Positions 16,227-23,404 of a DNA stretch of 24,279 nucleotides are shown here, in pieces; positions within the stretch are counted from its first letter, which is position 1, and every line of letters begins with the position of its first letter. A model generated the notes under the pieces. It searched no databases. It was not told the origin of the DNA and saw nothing but the letters and a program-made list of their open reading frames with translations. The position numbers and the translations under genes are program-made. Source of the DNA: Oscillospiraceae bacterium (lineage in GTDB: Bacteria; Bacillota; Clostridia; Oscillospirales; Acutalibacteraceae); NCBI GenBank assembly GCA_031273775.1, contig JAISRF010000049.1:1-24279 (forward strand), written 5' to 3'.

Positions 16227-16302
16227 GAACATCTCAATATCTTTCGGGCGCCCTGCCGGGAATTCGGAAAGGCTCGGTGAAATCGAAATATGCCGCGTAT
16301 GA
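16216..16302 (+). CDS. Short ORF (28 codons) overlapping urtC and urtD
   Basis: TTG 16216 is preceded by an excellent ribosome site, GGAGGG (16203-16208), seven bases away. The 28-residue peptide begins LKVKNISISFG and ends EIEICRV. Its stop TGA (16300-16302) overlaps an ATG (16299) in the urtD frame as ATGA, the usual sign of translational coupling. The first residues look like the opening beta-strand of an ABC ATPase, so it may be a leader peptide that delivers ribosomes to urtD or the remnant of an older gene start. There is no evidence for a stable product; function unknown. Confidence 0.4.
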   Translation: MKVKNISISFGRPAGNSERLGEIEICRV

Positions 16303-17141
16303 ATCGGCCTGCGTTCCGCGGGGTAAAACCGCCGCGCAACCCCATTATAACCGGGGTTGACCTCTTGCCGCGCACCGACCCAAAAACGGTGTTGCGCATC
16401 AATGATATATCGGTTTCCTTCGACGGTTTTTACGCGCTGACCGATGTGGATGTGGAAGTAAAGCGTCATACCGTACATTTTTTTATCGGCCCCAACGGCG
16501 CGGGTAAAACCACCCTGCTGGACATTATCTGCGCCAAGACCAAGCCGACGGCCGGTACTGTGACGTTTTATCCCGTGGGTCGGGAAGTGGTTCGGCTGAC
16601 CGGCATGAAGGAACACGCCATTGTGCGGGAAGGAATCGGACGGAAGTTTCAGGTTCCCTCCGTCTTTGTCAACCTGACGGTGCTGGAAAACATGGTGCTG
16701 TCGCTGAAGGGCCACAAGGGGATTTGGGATTCCATTTTCCACCGCGTGTCCGAGGACGAGCGCGAACAGATTGATACCGTGCTGCAAAAGGTGGATTTGC
16801 GGGATCGCCGGGAGATAAAGGCGGGGTCTTTGGCTCACGGTGAAAAGCAATGGCTGGAAATCGCCATGCAGCTGGTGCAGAAACCGGAGCTGATTATGCT
16901 GGACGAACCGGCAGCGGGCATGGGTAAAGCCGAAACCGAAAAAACCGGCGAAATCCTGAAAGAAATCAAGCGGGAATGTACCGTGATTGTGGTGGAGCAT
17001 GACATGGAATTCGTCAAACAGGCTGCCGACACCGTTACGGTGCTGCACGAAGGTAAGGTGCTGACCCAAGGTAATATTCATGACGTGCTGGCGGATAAAA
17101 CCGTTCAAGCGGTGTATTTGGGAAGGGGCGGTGAGCGCTGA
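16290..17141 (+). CDS. urtD: Urea ABC transporter, ATP-binding protein UrtD
   Basis: A cytoplasmic ATPase of the LivG type that powers urea import with UrtE. It has Walker A GPNGAGKTT (67-75), the UrtD-style signature LAHGEKQWLEIAM, Walker B LIMLDEPAAGM and the H-loop VVEHDMEFV. It is 283 residues from ATG 16290, about 30 longer than usual, because a proline/arginine-rich stretch precedes the true domain start (VLRINDISVSFDG, about 34). ATG 16290 has only a poor ribosome site. ATG 16299, which overlaps the stop of the small ORF at 16216-16302, may be the real start through coupling (280 residues). An in-frame stop at 16278-16280 rules out anything further upstream. Its stop overlaps the start of urtE (TGATG). 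Confidence 0.93.
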   Translation: MPRMNRPAFRGVKPPRNPIITGVDLLPRTDPKTVLRINDISVSFDGFYALTDVDVEVKRHTVHFFIGPNGAGKTTLLDIICAKTKPTAGTVTFYPVGREVVRLTGMKEHAIVREGIGRKFQVPSVFVNLTVLENMVLSLKGHKGIWDSIFHRVSEDEREQIDTVLQKVDLRDRREIKAGSLAHGEKQWLEIAMQLVQKPELIMLDEPAAGMGKAETEKTGEILKEIKRECTVIVVEHDMEFVKQAADTVTVLHEGKVLTQGNIHDVLADKTVQAVYLGRGGER

Positions 17142-17851
17142 TGCTTCAAATCAGAGGTCTGGACACTTATTACGGCGAAAGCCGTGTGATTGCAGGTCTG
17201 GATTTGACGGTAAAGAAAGGATCCGTTACCGCTTTAATCGGCCGTAACGGTGTCGGCAAGAGTACCACCCTGAAAAGCGTGATGGGACTTTGCAAAACCC
17301 CGTCCGGTCACATTTTACTGGAAGGTCAGGATCTCATTAAAATGCCGACCTACAACCGGGTGAAGTCAGGCATTGGCTATGTGCCGCAAGGACGGGATAT
17401 TTTCCCGCGGATGACGGTACAGGAAAACTTGGAATTGGGCTTACGAGCCAAGGGCGGAAACCCGCGCGGGGCAAAGTCGGGCAAAATCCCGGAATATATC
17501 TATGAACTGTTCCCCATTCTTCCGCAGTTTGCCAAGCGCAAGGGAGGTGACCTGTCCGGAGGACAGCAACAACAGCTTGCCATTGCCCGCGCGCTGGCCG
17601 CTGACCCTAAAATTTTGATTTTGGATGAACCCACCGAAGGCATTCAGCCGTCCATTATACAGGATATTGGACGGGCGATTCGAAAAATCAATACCGAAAA
17701 AAGCATTACTGTGTTTTTGGTGGAACAATATTTAGAGTTTGTGCTGAATATTTCCGATTCCCTGTATATCATGGAAAAGGGGGAAATTGTAAAAAGCGGC
17801 GCGACCGAAGAAATGAACGCCGCCGAAATTCAAAAAATTCTGACTGAATAG
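17141..17851 (+). CDS. urtE: Urea ABC transporter, ATP-binding protein UrtE
   Basis: A 236-residue LivF-type ATPase, the second nucleotide-binding subunit of the urea importer. It has Walker A GRNGVGKST (about 34-42), the Q-loop region GIGYVPQGRDIFPRMTVQEN, signature LSGGQQQQLAIARAL, Walker B ILILDEPTEGIQPS and H-loop VEQYLEFV. The DEPTEGIQPSII segment is typical of UrtE. Its ATG shares one base with the urtD stop, so the two are translationally coupled. The urease structural genes follow after 13 bases, tying uptake to hydrolysis. Confidence 0.96.
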   Translation: MLQIRGLDTYYGESRVIAGLDLTVKKGSVTALIGRNGVGKSTTLKSVMGLCKTPSGHILLEGQDLIKMPTYNRVKSGIGYVPQGRDIFPRMTVQENLELGLRAKGGNPRGAKSGKIPEYIYELFPILPQFAKRKGGDLSGGQQQQLAIARALAADPKILILDEPTEGIQPSIIQDIGRAIRKINTEKSITVFLVEQYLEFVLNISDSLYIMEKGEIVKSGATEEMNAAEIQKILTE

Positions 17852-17864
17852 GGAGGTTCTGACG

Positions 17865-18545
17865 GTGCATCTTACCCCAAGAGAACAGGAACGGCTGATG
17901 ATACACGCCGCCGGGGAACTGGCAAAAGCCCGCAAGGCGCGCGGGTTAAAACTGAATTACCCGGAAGCAATCGCTTACATCACAAGTGAACTGCTGGAAT
18001 TGGCGCGGGACGGCCAAACGGTGACGGCGCTCATGCGGGTCGGGGCAAAACTCCTGTCCGCCGGGGACGTGCTACCCGGCGTAGCCGAGATGATACATGA
18101 AATTCAGCTGGAAGCCACCTTTCCGGACGGCACCAAATTAGTGACGGTCCACGAGCCAATCCCTCCGTCCGGAGAAGTGAATCCGGGGGAATTTCTGTTT
18201 GATGACACGCCGATTGTCATAAACACAGGCAAAAAATCGGTGGAAGTCACCGTGATCAATACCGCCGACCGGCCGGTTCAGGTGGGGTCGCATTATCACT
18301 TTTTTGAGGTGAACAAGGCGCTGGACTTTGACCGTGCCGTCGCCTTCGGGTACAGGCTGGACGTTCCCGCCGGAACCGCCGTTCGGTTTGAACCCGGGGA
18401 CTCTAAGCGTGTCCGTCTGGTCACCATGGGCGGCAACCGGCTGGGGTTTGGCCTAAACAGCCTGACCGATGGCAGCTTAGACTCAAGCGCGGTAAAGGCG
18501 GCCGCTCTGAAGAAGGCAAAATCATTGGGGTACAAGGGGGCGTGA
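17865..18545 (+). CDS. ureAB: Urease gamma-beta fusion subunit
   Basis: A 226-residue fusion of the two small urease subunits. Residues 1 to about 100 match UreA (gamma: LTPREQERLMIHAAGELAKA, KLNYPEAIAYITSELLELAR, GVAEMIHEIQLEATFPDGTK). About 105-226 match UreB (beta: PGEFLFDDTPIVINTG, VQVGSHYHFFEVNKALDFDR, GTAVRFEPGDSKRVRLV). Most bacteria encode these separately; fused forms are known from Helicobacter UreA (about 238 residues). The join is continuous, with no stop or frameshift. It assembles with UreC in the cytoplasmic enzyme. GTG 17865 has GGGAGG (17851-17856) eight bases upstream. Confidence 0.95.
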   Translation: MHLTPREQERLMIHAAGELAKARKARGLKLNYPEAIAYITSELLELARDGQTVTALMRVGAKLLSAGDVLPGVAEMIHEIQLEATFPDGTKLVTVHEPIPPSGEVNPGEFLFDDTPIVINTGKKSVEVTVINTADRPVQVGSHYHFFEVNKALDFDRAVAFGYRLDVPAGTAVRFEPGDSKRVRLVTMGGNRLGFGLNSLTDGSLDSSAVKAAALKKAKSLGYKGA

Positions 18546-18547
18546 AC

Positions 18548-18613
18548 ATGCCGGACGGCGGTGAAGCGCTAAACTTTCAGGCGGCACGCCGTGAACTCAG
18601 AGAGATTGGGTGA
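18548..18613 (+). CDS. Short ORF (21 codons) between ureAB and ureC
   Basis: ATG 18548 has AAGGGGG (18534-18540) seven bases upstream, a better ribosome site than that of ureC itself. The 21-residue peptide (MPDGGEALNFQ... ending REIG) stops 10 bases before the ureC ATG, and its last codons run over the probable ureC ribosome site. It could be a leader that couples or tunes ureC translation, or simply a chance ORF. No similarity recognised. Confidence 0.3.
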   Translation: MPDGGEALNFQAARRELREIG

Positions 18614-18623
18614 AAAGTTTAAA

Positions 18624-20336
18624 ATGTTTGAAATGACCCGAAAACAATACGCGGATATGTATGGTCCCACCACCGGTGACCGAATCCGCCTGGGCGACAC
18701 CTCCCTGCTGATTGAAGTGGAACGTGATTTGACCGTATACGGTGACGAGGCTAAGTTCGGCGGCGGAAAATCCCTGCGGGACGGCATGGGACAATCCTGC
18801 CGGGCTCCCGGCGTCGAATGCCCCGATACCGTGATCACCAACGCGGTGATTTTGGATTACACCGGCATTGTCAAGGCGGACATCGGCATAAAAGACGGCA
18901 AAATCAACGCCGTCGGCAAAGCCGGCAACCCGGACATTATGGACGGCGTGACGCCGGGGCTGACCGTGGGAGCCTCCACTGAAATCATCGCCGGGGAAGG
19001 GTTGATTGTCACCGCCGGCGGAATCGACACCCACATCCACTTTATCTCCCCCACGCAGATTGAAACGGCGCTGTATTCCGGTGTCACCACCATGATAGGC
19101 GGGGGAACCGGTCCAGCGGACGGCACCAACGCCACCACCTGCACCCCCGGCAAATTCAATATTCAAAAAATGCTGGAAGCCGCCGAGGAGTACCCTGTGA
19201 ATCTGGGCTTTTTGGGCAAAGGCAACAGCGCGGATCCCGCCACGCTGACCGAGCAGCTGGATGCGGGAGCCTGCGGGCTGAAAATTCATGAGGATTGGGG
19301 TTCCACGTCAGCCGTTATCAACGCCGCTTTGGATACCGCCGAACGGTACGACGTGCAGGTATCCATCCACACCGACACACTCAACGAAGCCGGCTTTGTG
19401 GAAGACACGCTGGCGGCCGTCAACGGGCGGGTGATTCACACCTATCACACCGAGGGAGCGGGGGGCGGGCACGCGCCGGACATCATCAAAGCGGCGGCGT
19501 TTCCCAACATCCTGCCCTCTTCCACCAACCCGACCATGCCTTACACAGTCAACACGGCGGACGAGCACCTGGATATGTTGATGGTATGCCATCATTTGGA
19601 CGGCAAGGTTCCGGAAGACGTTGCCTTTGCCGATTCCCGTATCCGCCCCGAAACCATTGCGGCGGAGGACGTTCTACACGATATGGGGATATTTTCCATG
19701 ATGAGTTCCGATTCACAGGCCATGGGGCGGGTGGGCGAGGTGATTACCCGTACCTGGCAAACCGCATCCAAAATGAAAGATCGGCGGGGCGCGCTGCCGG
19801 AGGACGGCCCGCGGAACGACAATTTCCGCGCCAAGCGGTACGTGTCCAAATACACCGTCAATCCCGCCGTCACCCACGGAATTTCTGATTGTGTCGGGTC
19901 GGTTCAGGCCGGGAAATACGCCGATTTGGTGTTGTGGAAGCCCGCTTTTTTCGGCGCGAAGCCGGAGCTGATACTCAAGGGCGGGTTTATTGTCGCCTCC
20001 AAAATGGGAGATGCCAACGCGTCCATCCCCACGCCGCAGCCGGTGTTGTACACCAAAATGTTCGGCGCCGGCGGTTTGGCCCAAAAACGCACCTGTATCA
20101 CCTTTGTCTCTCAGGCGGCGGTTAAAAACGGGATTGCTGAACAGTTGAACCTGCAAAGGATTGTGCGCCCGGTTTCAGGTTGCCGCGGCCTCTCCAAAGC
20201 GGATATGCGCTTTAACGACCGAACCGGTCGTATTGAGGTTGATCCGGAAACCTATACCGTGACTGTAGATGGTGAAAAAATCACCTGCGAAGCCGCGGAC
20301 AGCTTGCCGCTGGCTCGCAAATATTTCCTGTTTTAA
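18624..20336 (+). CDS. ureC: Urease alpha subunit
   Basis: The catalytic subunit, hydrolysing urea to ammonia and carbamate with a two-nickel centre. From ATG 18624 the protein has 570 residues. The ligands are His137 and His139 (GGIDTHIHF), the carbamylated Lys220 (GLKIHEDWGS), His249 (SIHTDTLNE), His275 (HTYHTEGAGGGHAPD) and Asp363 (SSDSQAMGR), with flap Cys322-His323 (MVCHHLDG). These numbers coincide with those I recall for Sporosarcina pasteurii urease, which supports this start over the longer GTG reading from 18591. The ribosome site GGGTGA (18608-18613) is ten bases upstream. The gene follows the fused gamma-beta gene and the small ORF 18548-18613, and precedes ureE after a hairpin. 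Everything needed for activity appears intact. Confidence 0.97.
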   Translation: MFEMTRKQYADMYGPTTGDRIRLGDTSLLIEVERDLTVYGDEAKFGGGKSLRDGMGQSCRAPGVECPDTVITNAVILDYTGIVKADIGIKDGKINAVGKAGNPDIMDGVTPGLTVGASTEIIAGEGLIVTAGGIDTHIHFISPTQIETALYSGVTTMIGGGTGPADGTNATTCTPGKFNIQKMLEAAEEYPVNLGFLGKGNSADPATLTEQLDAGACGLKIHEDWGSTSAVINAALDTAERYDVQVSIHTDTLNEAGFVEDTLAAVNGRVIHTYHTEGAGGGHAPDIIKAAAFPNILPSSTNPTMPYTVNTADEHLDMLMVCHHLDGKVPEDVAFADSRIRPETIAAEDVLHDMGIFSMMSSDSQAMGRVGEVITRTWQTASKMKDRRGALPEDGPRNDNFRAKRYVSKYTVNPAVTHGISDCVGSVQAGKYADLVLWKPAFFGAKPELILKGGFIVASKMGDANASIPTPQPVLYTKMFGAGGLAQKRTCITFVSQAAVKNGIAEQLNLQRIVRPVSGCRGLSKADMRFNDRTGRIEVDPETYTVTVDGEKITCEAADSLPLARKYFLF

Positions 20337-20350
20337 CGAAATAAATATAG

Positions 20351-20371
20351 GGGCGGGGCTTGTCTCCGCCC
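20351..20371 (+). promoter_or_regulatory. Hairpin between ureC and ureE
   Basis: GGGCGGGG (20351-20358) pairs with CTCCGCCC (20364-20371), one wobble, loop CTTGT. It begins 14 bases after the ureC stop and is not followed by a T-run. It probably protects the structural-gene mRNA or sets a lower level for the accessory genes. Confidence 0.6.
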
Positions 20372-20401
20372 TAAAACCCATCGTTGTTCCAAGGAGATGA
20401 G

Positions 20402-20845
20402 TTGGTTTTGATAGTGGAACGCATAATCGGGCAATTGCGCGAAAATCCGGCGGGCAAGAGAATTGATACCGTTTTGTATGAATGGTTTGAGCAAAACAGC
20501 CGCGTCTTAAAAAAGGTGTCCTCCGCCGGGGAAGAAATCGGCTTGCGGTTAGACGAACCACTGACGGACGGCGGTGTGCTGTTTGAGAGCGAAAGCAGAA
20601 TCATCGCGCTGACTCTGCTGCCCTGTGAAGTGACTCGCGTGACCGTATTTTCCATGGAAGAAATGGGGCGGGCGTGTTTTGAGCTGGGAAACCGTCACTT
20701 GCCCATTGCCGTACGTGAGAAGTTTGTGGAAACGCCGTATGACGCGCCGACGTTTGAGTATCTGCGAAAATCAGGCTTCACCTGTGAAAAACGGACGGCC
20801 AAGTTCACGCCGTCCGTAATCGTCCGGGGGCACAGCCATGGATAG
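20402..20845 (+). CDS. ureE: Urease accessory protein UreE (nickel metallochaperone)
   Basis: A 147-residue nickel carrier that feeds the UreDFG complex. The N-terminus reads MVLIVERIIG, matching the IVERIIG start of the family, and the C-terminal domain has the conserved ELGNRHLPIAV, whose His binds the shared metal ion. The tail ends RGHSHG, a very short His tail compared with the His-rich ends of some UreE proteins. AAGGAG (20391-20396) fits TTG 20402 (five bases) or TTG 20408 (eleven bases); I use 20402. The TTG at 20384 lies upstream of the ribosome site and is excluded. Its end overlaps ureF by eight bases. Confidence 0.92.
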   Translation: MVLIVERIIGQLRENPAGKRIDTVLYEWFEQNSRVLKKVSSAGEEIGLRLDEPLTDGGVLFESESRIIALTLLPCEVTRVTVFSMEEMGRACFELGNRHLPIAVREKFVETPYDAPTFEYLRKSGFTCEKRTAKFTPSVIVRGHSHG

Positions 20846-21500
20846 GCAGCTTTTGCTGGCACAGGCTCTTGACCCGTTGTTTCCCATTGGCGGATACACC
20901 CTTTCCAACGGACTGGAGACGTACGCGCAAAAGGGTCTTGTACACAGTGAGGAAACACTTTCGGCTTATTTAAACGCGCAGCTTTTTATTTTGCCGTTTT
21001 CCGATTTGGGGATTGCCGCGAAAGCGGCGGAGGGGGAGGATTTTGTCCTGTTGGATCACATCTCCGCGGCGTCAAAATCCCCGAAGGAAATCAGGCGGGG
21101 CAGCGAAAAGCTGTGCGCCAATTTTTTGAAAGCACAGTCTGTTCTGGGAGATTACCCCCTGCTCCTGGCTTATCGCAGAGCCGTTGCGCAGGGGCACTGT
21201 GACGGACATTACCCGGTGGCGGTGGGTTTGTTCATACGTGAGCTTGCCTTGCCGCCCGGCAACGCGCTCCGCCTATACTGTTACAGCTTGCTGTCGGCGG
21301 CAGTCAACCACGCCGTCAAGCTGGTCCCCCTACGGCAGCTTGACGGGCAGAGAGCGCTGTCCGGCGCGCTGTCAGGCGCATCGGCGGCGGTGGAAAAAGC
21401 CATTCGCGCCGAAACGAAAGAATTGGGCGCTTCCGGCTGCGGGTTTGACCTGCGAGCCGTGCAGCACGAATCACTTTCGGGACGGCTGTATATTTCATGA
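20838..21500 (+). CDS. ureF: Urease accessory protein UreF
   Basis: A 220-residue all-helical accessory protein that bridges UreD and UreG during nickel insertion. Family features are LAQALDPLFPIGGYTLSNGLETYAQKG at the N-terminus, FSDLGIAAKAA, HYPVAVGLFIRELALPP and the C-terminal CGFDLRAVQHESLSGRLYIS. The last segment matches the conserved end used for contact with UreD. ATG 20838 overlaps the end of ureE by eight bases and has GGGGG seven bases upstream. ureG follows 10 bases later. Confidence 0.94.
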   Translation: MDRQLLLAQALDPLFPIGGYTLSNGLETYAQKGLVHSEETLSAYLNAQLFILPFSDLGIAAKAAEGEDFVLLDHISAASKSPKEIRRGSEKLCANFLKAQSVLGDYPLLLAYRRAVAQGHCDGHYPVAVGLFIRELALPPGNALRLYCYSLLSAAVNHAVKLVPLRQLDGQRALSGALSGASAAVEKAIRAETKELGASGCGFDLRAVQHESLSGRLYIS

Positions 21501-21510
21501 GGAGTTTGTT

Positions 21511-22131
21511 ATGGCGTATGTAAAAATCGGGGTTGGCGGTCCGGTCGGATCCGGCAAAACCGCGCTGATTGAGCGGCTCACAAGGCTCATGGCCGGTGAA
21601 TACGGCATTTGCGTGGTCACAAACGACATTTACACAAAAGAGGATGCCGAGTTCCTCATGAAAAACTCGGTGCTGGCTCCCGAACGCATTGTGGGCGTGG
21701 AAACCGGCGGTTGTCCGCATACCGCCATACGGGAGGACTGCTCCATGAATCTGGAAGCGGTGGAACTGCTGGCGGAAAAATTTCCGGACACGCAAATCAT
21801 CTTTGTGGAAAGCGGCGGCGACAATCTGTCCGCCACCTTTTCGCCGGATTTGGCCGATGCGTCCATTTATGTGATAGATGTGGCACAGGGTGAAAAAATC
21901 CCCCGCAAGGGCGGGCCGGGCGTCACCCGTTCCGGCTTGCTGGTCATCAACAAAATCGATTTGGCTCCCATGGTGGGCGCGGATCTGGCGGTTATGGCGG
22001 CGGACGCCGCAAAAGGCCGGAGGAATCGCCCGGTGATCTTTACCAATCTTATGACCATGGAAGGCGTGGAGGAGGTTCTGCGCTGGATAAAGCACGATGT
22101 ATTGTTTGAGGGATTGGTGAAACAGATTTGA
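21511..22131 (+). CDS. ureG: Urease accessory GTPase UreG
   Basis: A 206-residue SIMIBI-class GTPase that couples GTP hydrolysis to nickel delivery into urease. It has P-loop GGPVGSGKT (9-17), the nickel-binding Cys-Pro-His motif at 68-70 (ETGGCPHTAIREDCSMN), ESGGDN (100-105) and the guanine-specificity motif NKID (147-150). ATG 21511 has GAGGAG six bases upstream, partly overlapping the ureF stop. The same frame is open further upstream into ureF (21184), but that part is a shadow of ureF. The stop overlaps the ureD start codon. Confidence 0.96.
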   Translation: MAYVKIGVGGPVGSGKTALIERLTRLMAGEYGICVVTNDIYTKEDAEFLMKNSVLAPERIVGVETGGCPHTAIREDCSMNLEAVELLAEKFPDTQIIFVESGGDNLSATFSPDLADASIYVIDVAQGEKIPRKGGPGVTRSGLLVINKIDLAPMVGADLAVMAADAAKGRRNRPVIFTNLMTMEGVEEVLRWIKHDVLFEGLVKQI

Positions 22132-22862
22132 GCGAGTTCTTTATCAGAACGGAAAACCGTAGCGGAAAAACGGTAATTGCCGACCGGTTTTTTACCGCGC
22201 CGCTGAAAATCGCCAAACCGTTTTACCGGGAAAATCACACGGAAATGATGATGATGTCCGCCGGCCCGGGTATGCTTCCGGGAGATTTTTATGACATTAA
22301 ATTAGAACTGGGCGCGTCCACACACACCAAAATAACCGGGCAGTCGTACCAGAAAATCTTCCGTGCCCAGACGGTGGGCTGCGGCCAGTGTATAACCGTC
22401 ACCGTGGGGGAAAACGCGGCGCTGTTTTACATGCCTTTCCCGTTGATATCCTTTGCCGAAAGCCGGTTTCAATCGCGTACCCAAATCAATCTTGCCGAAT
22501 CCTCCAAATTGCTTTACTGTGAGATTCTGCAAGCCGGGCGGTCAGGCGAGCGCTTTGAATTCAGCGAATACGCGTCACGCGTACAGGTTCTCGCAAAAGA
22601 GCGTCTTGCGTTTCTGGATTATACCCGCCTGAATCCCCGCGAAGCCGCCGCGGACAGTCTCGGTTTTTTTGAGGGACGCGTCTGCCAGGGAATGATATAT
22701 GGTTACGGATATGAGATACCGGAGTTGCCGGACGCATCGGGAGTTGAAGCGGCGGTTTCCGCGGCGCGGGAGGGTTTTTGTGCGCGGATGCTGGGAAACA
22801 GCGCGGATGATTTGTTTTGCTTTGCCAATGCGCTTTGCGATGAATTGATTCACCGAGGGTAA
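22128..22862 (+). CDS. ureD: Urease accessory protein UreD (UreH)
   Basis: A 244-residue scaffold protein that binds apo-urease and recruits UreF and UreG; it is somewhat shorter than the usual 265-280 residues. Recognisable parts are FTAPLKIAKPFY near the N-terminus, MMMMSAGPGMLPGDFYDIKLEL, the TKITGQSYQKIFRAQ block and LFYMPFPLISFAESRFQSRTQINLAES. TTG 22128 overlaps the ureG TGA, so translation is probably coupled; the local ribosome site (GGTGA) is weak. It ends the urease cluster and is followed after 18 bases by the second 40-base hairpin element. No nickel transporter or ureI gene accompanies the cluster here. Confidence 0.92.
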   Translation: MSEFFIRTENRSGKTVIADRFFTAPLKIAKPFYRENHTEMMMMSAGPGMLPGDFYDIKLELGASTHTKITGQSYQKIFRAQTVGCGQCITVTVGENAALFYMPFPLISFAESRFQSRTQINLAESSKLLYCEILQAGRSGERFEFSEYASRVQVLAKERLAFLDYTRLNPREAAADSLGFFEGRVCQGMIYGYGYEIPELPDASGVEAAVSAAREGFCARMLGNSADDLFCFANALCDELIHRG

Positions 22863-22880
22863 AACACCCCGGCACTTGGG

Positions 22881-22920
22881 GCGATTCCACGAAGATACAC
22901 CGCTGCAAGCAGCGGTGTAA
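22881..22920 (+). repeat. 40-base hairpin element, copy 2 (after ureD)
   Basis: Second copy of the element at 14111-14150. Stem TACACCGCT (22896-22904) pairs with AGCGGTGTA (22911-22919) around GCAAGC. It is preceded by a small CCCC/GGGG stem (22867-22881). It marks the end of the urea operon and may act as the mRNA 3' end structure, although no T-run follows. Confidence 0.75.
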
Positions 22921-23095
22921 TTCATGTATGCCCGGATTTTGATATACCATAACATCACGCTATTTTTCAAGGAATTTTTCGATGCTGAAGCCCGCTGATT
23001 ATTTTCCAATATTTTCATCTGATATTTGGCGCGTATGCGCTAAAAATATGACTGCAAACGCAAAAAGGATATTGAAGTAAGGAGTGTAAAACAAC
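22921..23095 (+). other. Upstream region of the spore protein gene
   Basis: AT-rich, with no gene seen. A sigma-G promoter is expected for a gene of this family, but I could not find a convincing pair of boxes by eye. The palindrome GCGCGTATGCGC lies at 23030-23041, and the ribosome site AAGGAG at 23079-23084. Confidence 0.4.
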
Positions 23096-23290
23096 ATGGC
23101 TACCAGCAATAAAGCTCTCGTGCCTGAAGCGCGTAACGCGCTGGACCGCTTTAAGATGGAGGCTGCCAATGAAGTTGGCGTCAACCTGAAGCAGGGCTAC
23201 AATGGTGATTTGACTTCCAAGCAAGCCGGTTCTATCGGTGGGCAGATGGTTAAGAAAATCATCCAGAACTACGAAAACGGCCTGAAGTAA
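23096..23290 (+). CDS. Alpha/beta-type small acid-soluble spore protein
   Basis: A 64-residue DNA-binding protein that coats the chromosome in the forespore and protects it from UV and chemical damage. The two family blocks are clear: ALDRFKMEAANEVGVNL (contains the germination-protease recognition region, EAANEVG) and GYNGDLTSKQAGSIGGQMVK, which carries the conserved GDLTSKQAGSIGGQMVKKMI-like helix. AAGGAG is eleven bases before ATG 23096. It is monocistronic, followed by two hairpins. Its presence shows that the host lineage forms spores. Confidence 0.97.
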   Translation: MATSNKALVPEARNALDRFKMEAANEVGVNLKQGYNGDLTSKQAGSIGGQMVKKIIQNYENGLK

Positions 23291-23302
23291 GGTCTTTTCC
23301 AA

Positions 23303-23327
23303 AACAAACCACTAAAAGTGGTTTGTT
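23303..23327 (+). terminator. Hairpin after the spore protein gene
   Basis: AACAAACCACT pairs perfectly with AGTGGTTTGTT, eleven base pairs around an AAA loop, 12 bases after the stop codon. The T-rich 3' arm makes an intrinsic terminator plausible, though the T-run is short. Confidence 0.6.
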
Positions 23328-23333
23328 GGCAAG

Positions 23334-23370
23334 AACCCGCGGGTTTTCCGGAAACGGAAATCCGCGGGTT
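23334..23370 (+). terminator. Second hairpin with GAAA tetraloop
   Basis: AACCCGCGG (23334-23342) pairs with CCGCGGGTT (23362-23370), and TTTCCG with CGGAAA inside it around a GAAA loop. It lies six bases after the previous hairpin and likely backs it up as a terminator; the symmetric stem could also stop transcription from the other strand. Confidence 0.55.
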
Positions 23371-23404
23371 TGACTTTCACGAGATAACACAAAGAAAATT
23401 GTTC

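Noticed and set aside
16035..17108. A 357-codon open frame on the minus strand opposite urtC and urtD
   Set aside because: It is the mirror of two clear urea transporter genes, is rich in His, Gln, Pro and Phe, and has no ribosome site or recognisable domain. This is expected by chance opposite GC-rich codons.
18591..18623. GTG start for ureC eleven codons upstream
   Set aside because: The ATG at 18624 gives a 570-residue protein whose nickel ligands fall at the positions I recall for Sporosarcina pasteurii urease, and the extra residues are not family-like.
21184..21510. Upstream extension of the ureG frame into ureF
   Set aside because: This part is an Arg/Ser-rich shadow of ureF, and the family start at ATG 21511 has a perfect ribosome site.
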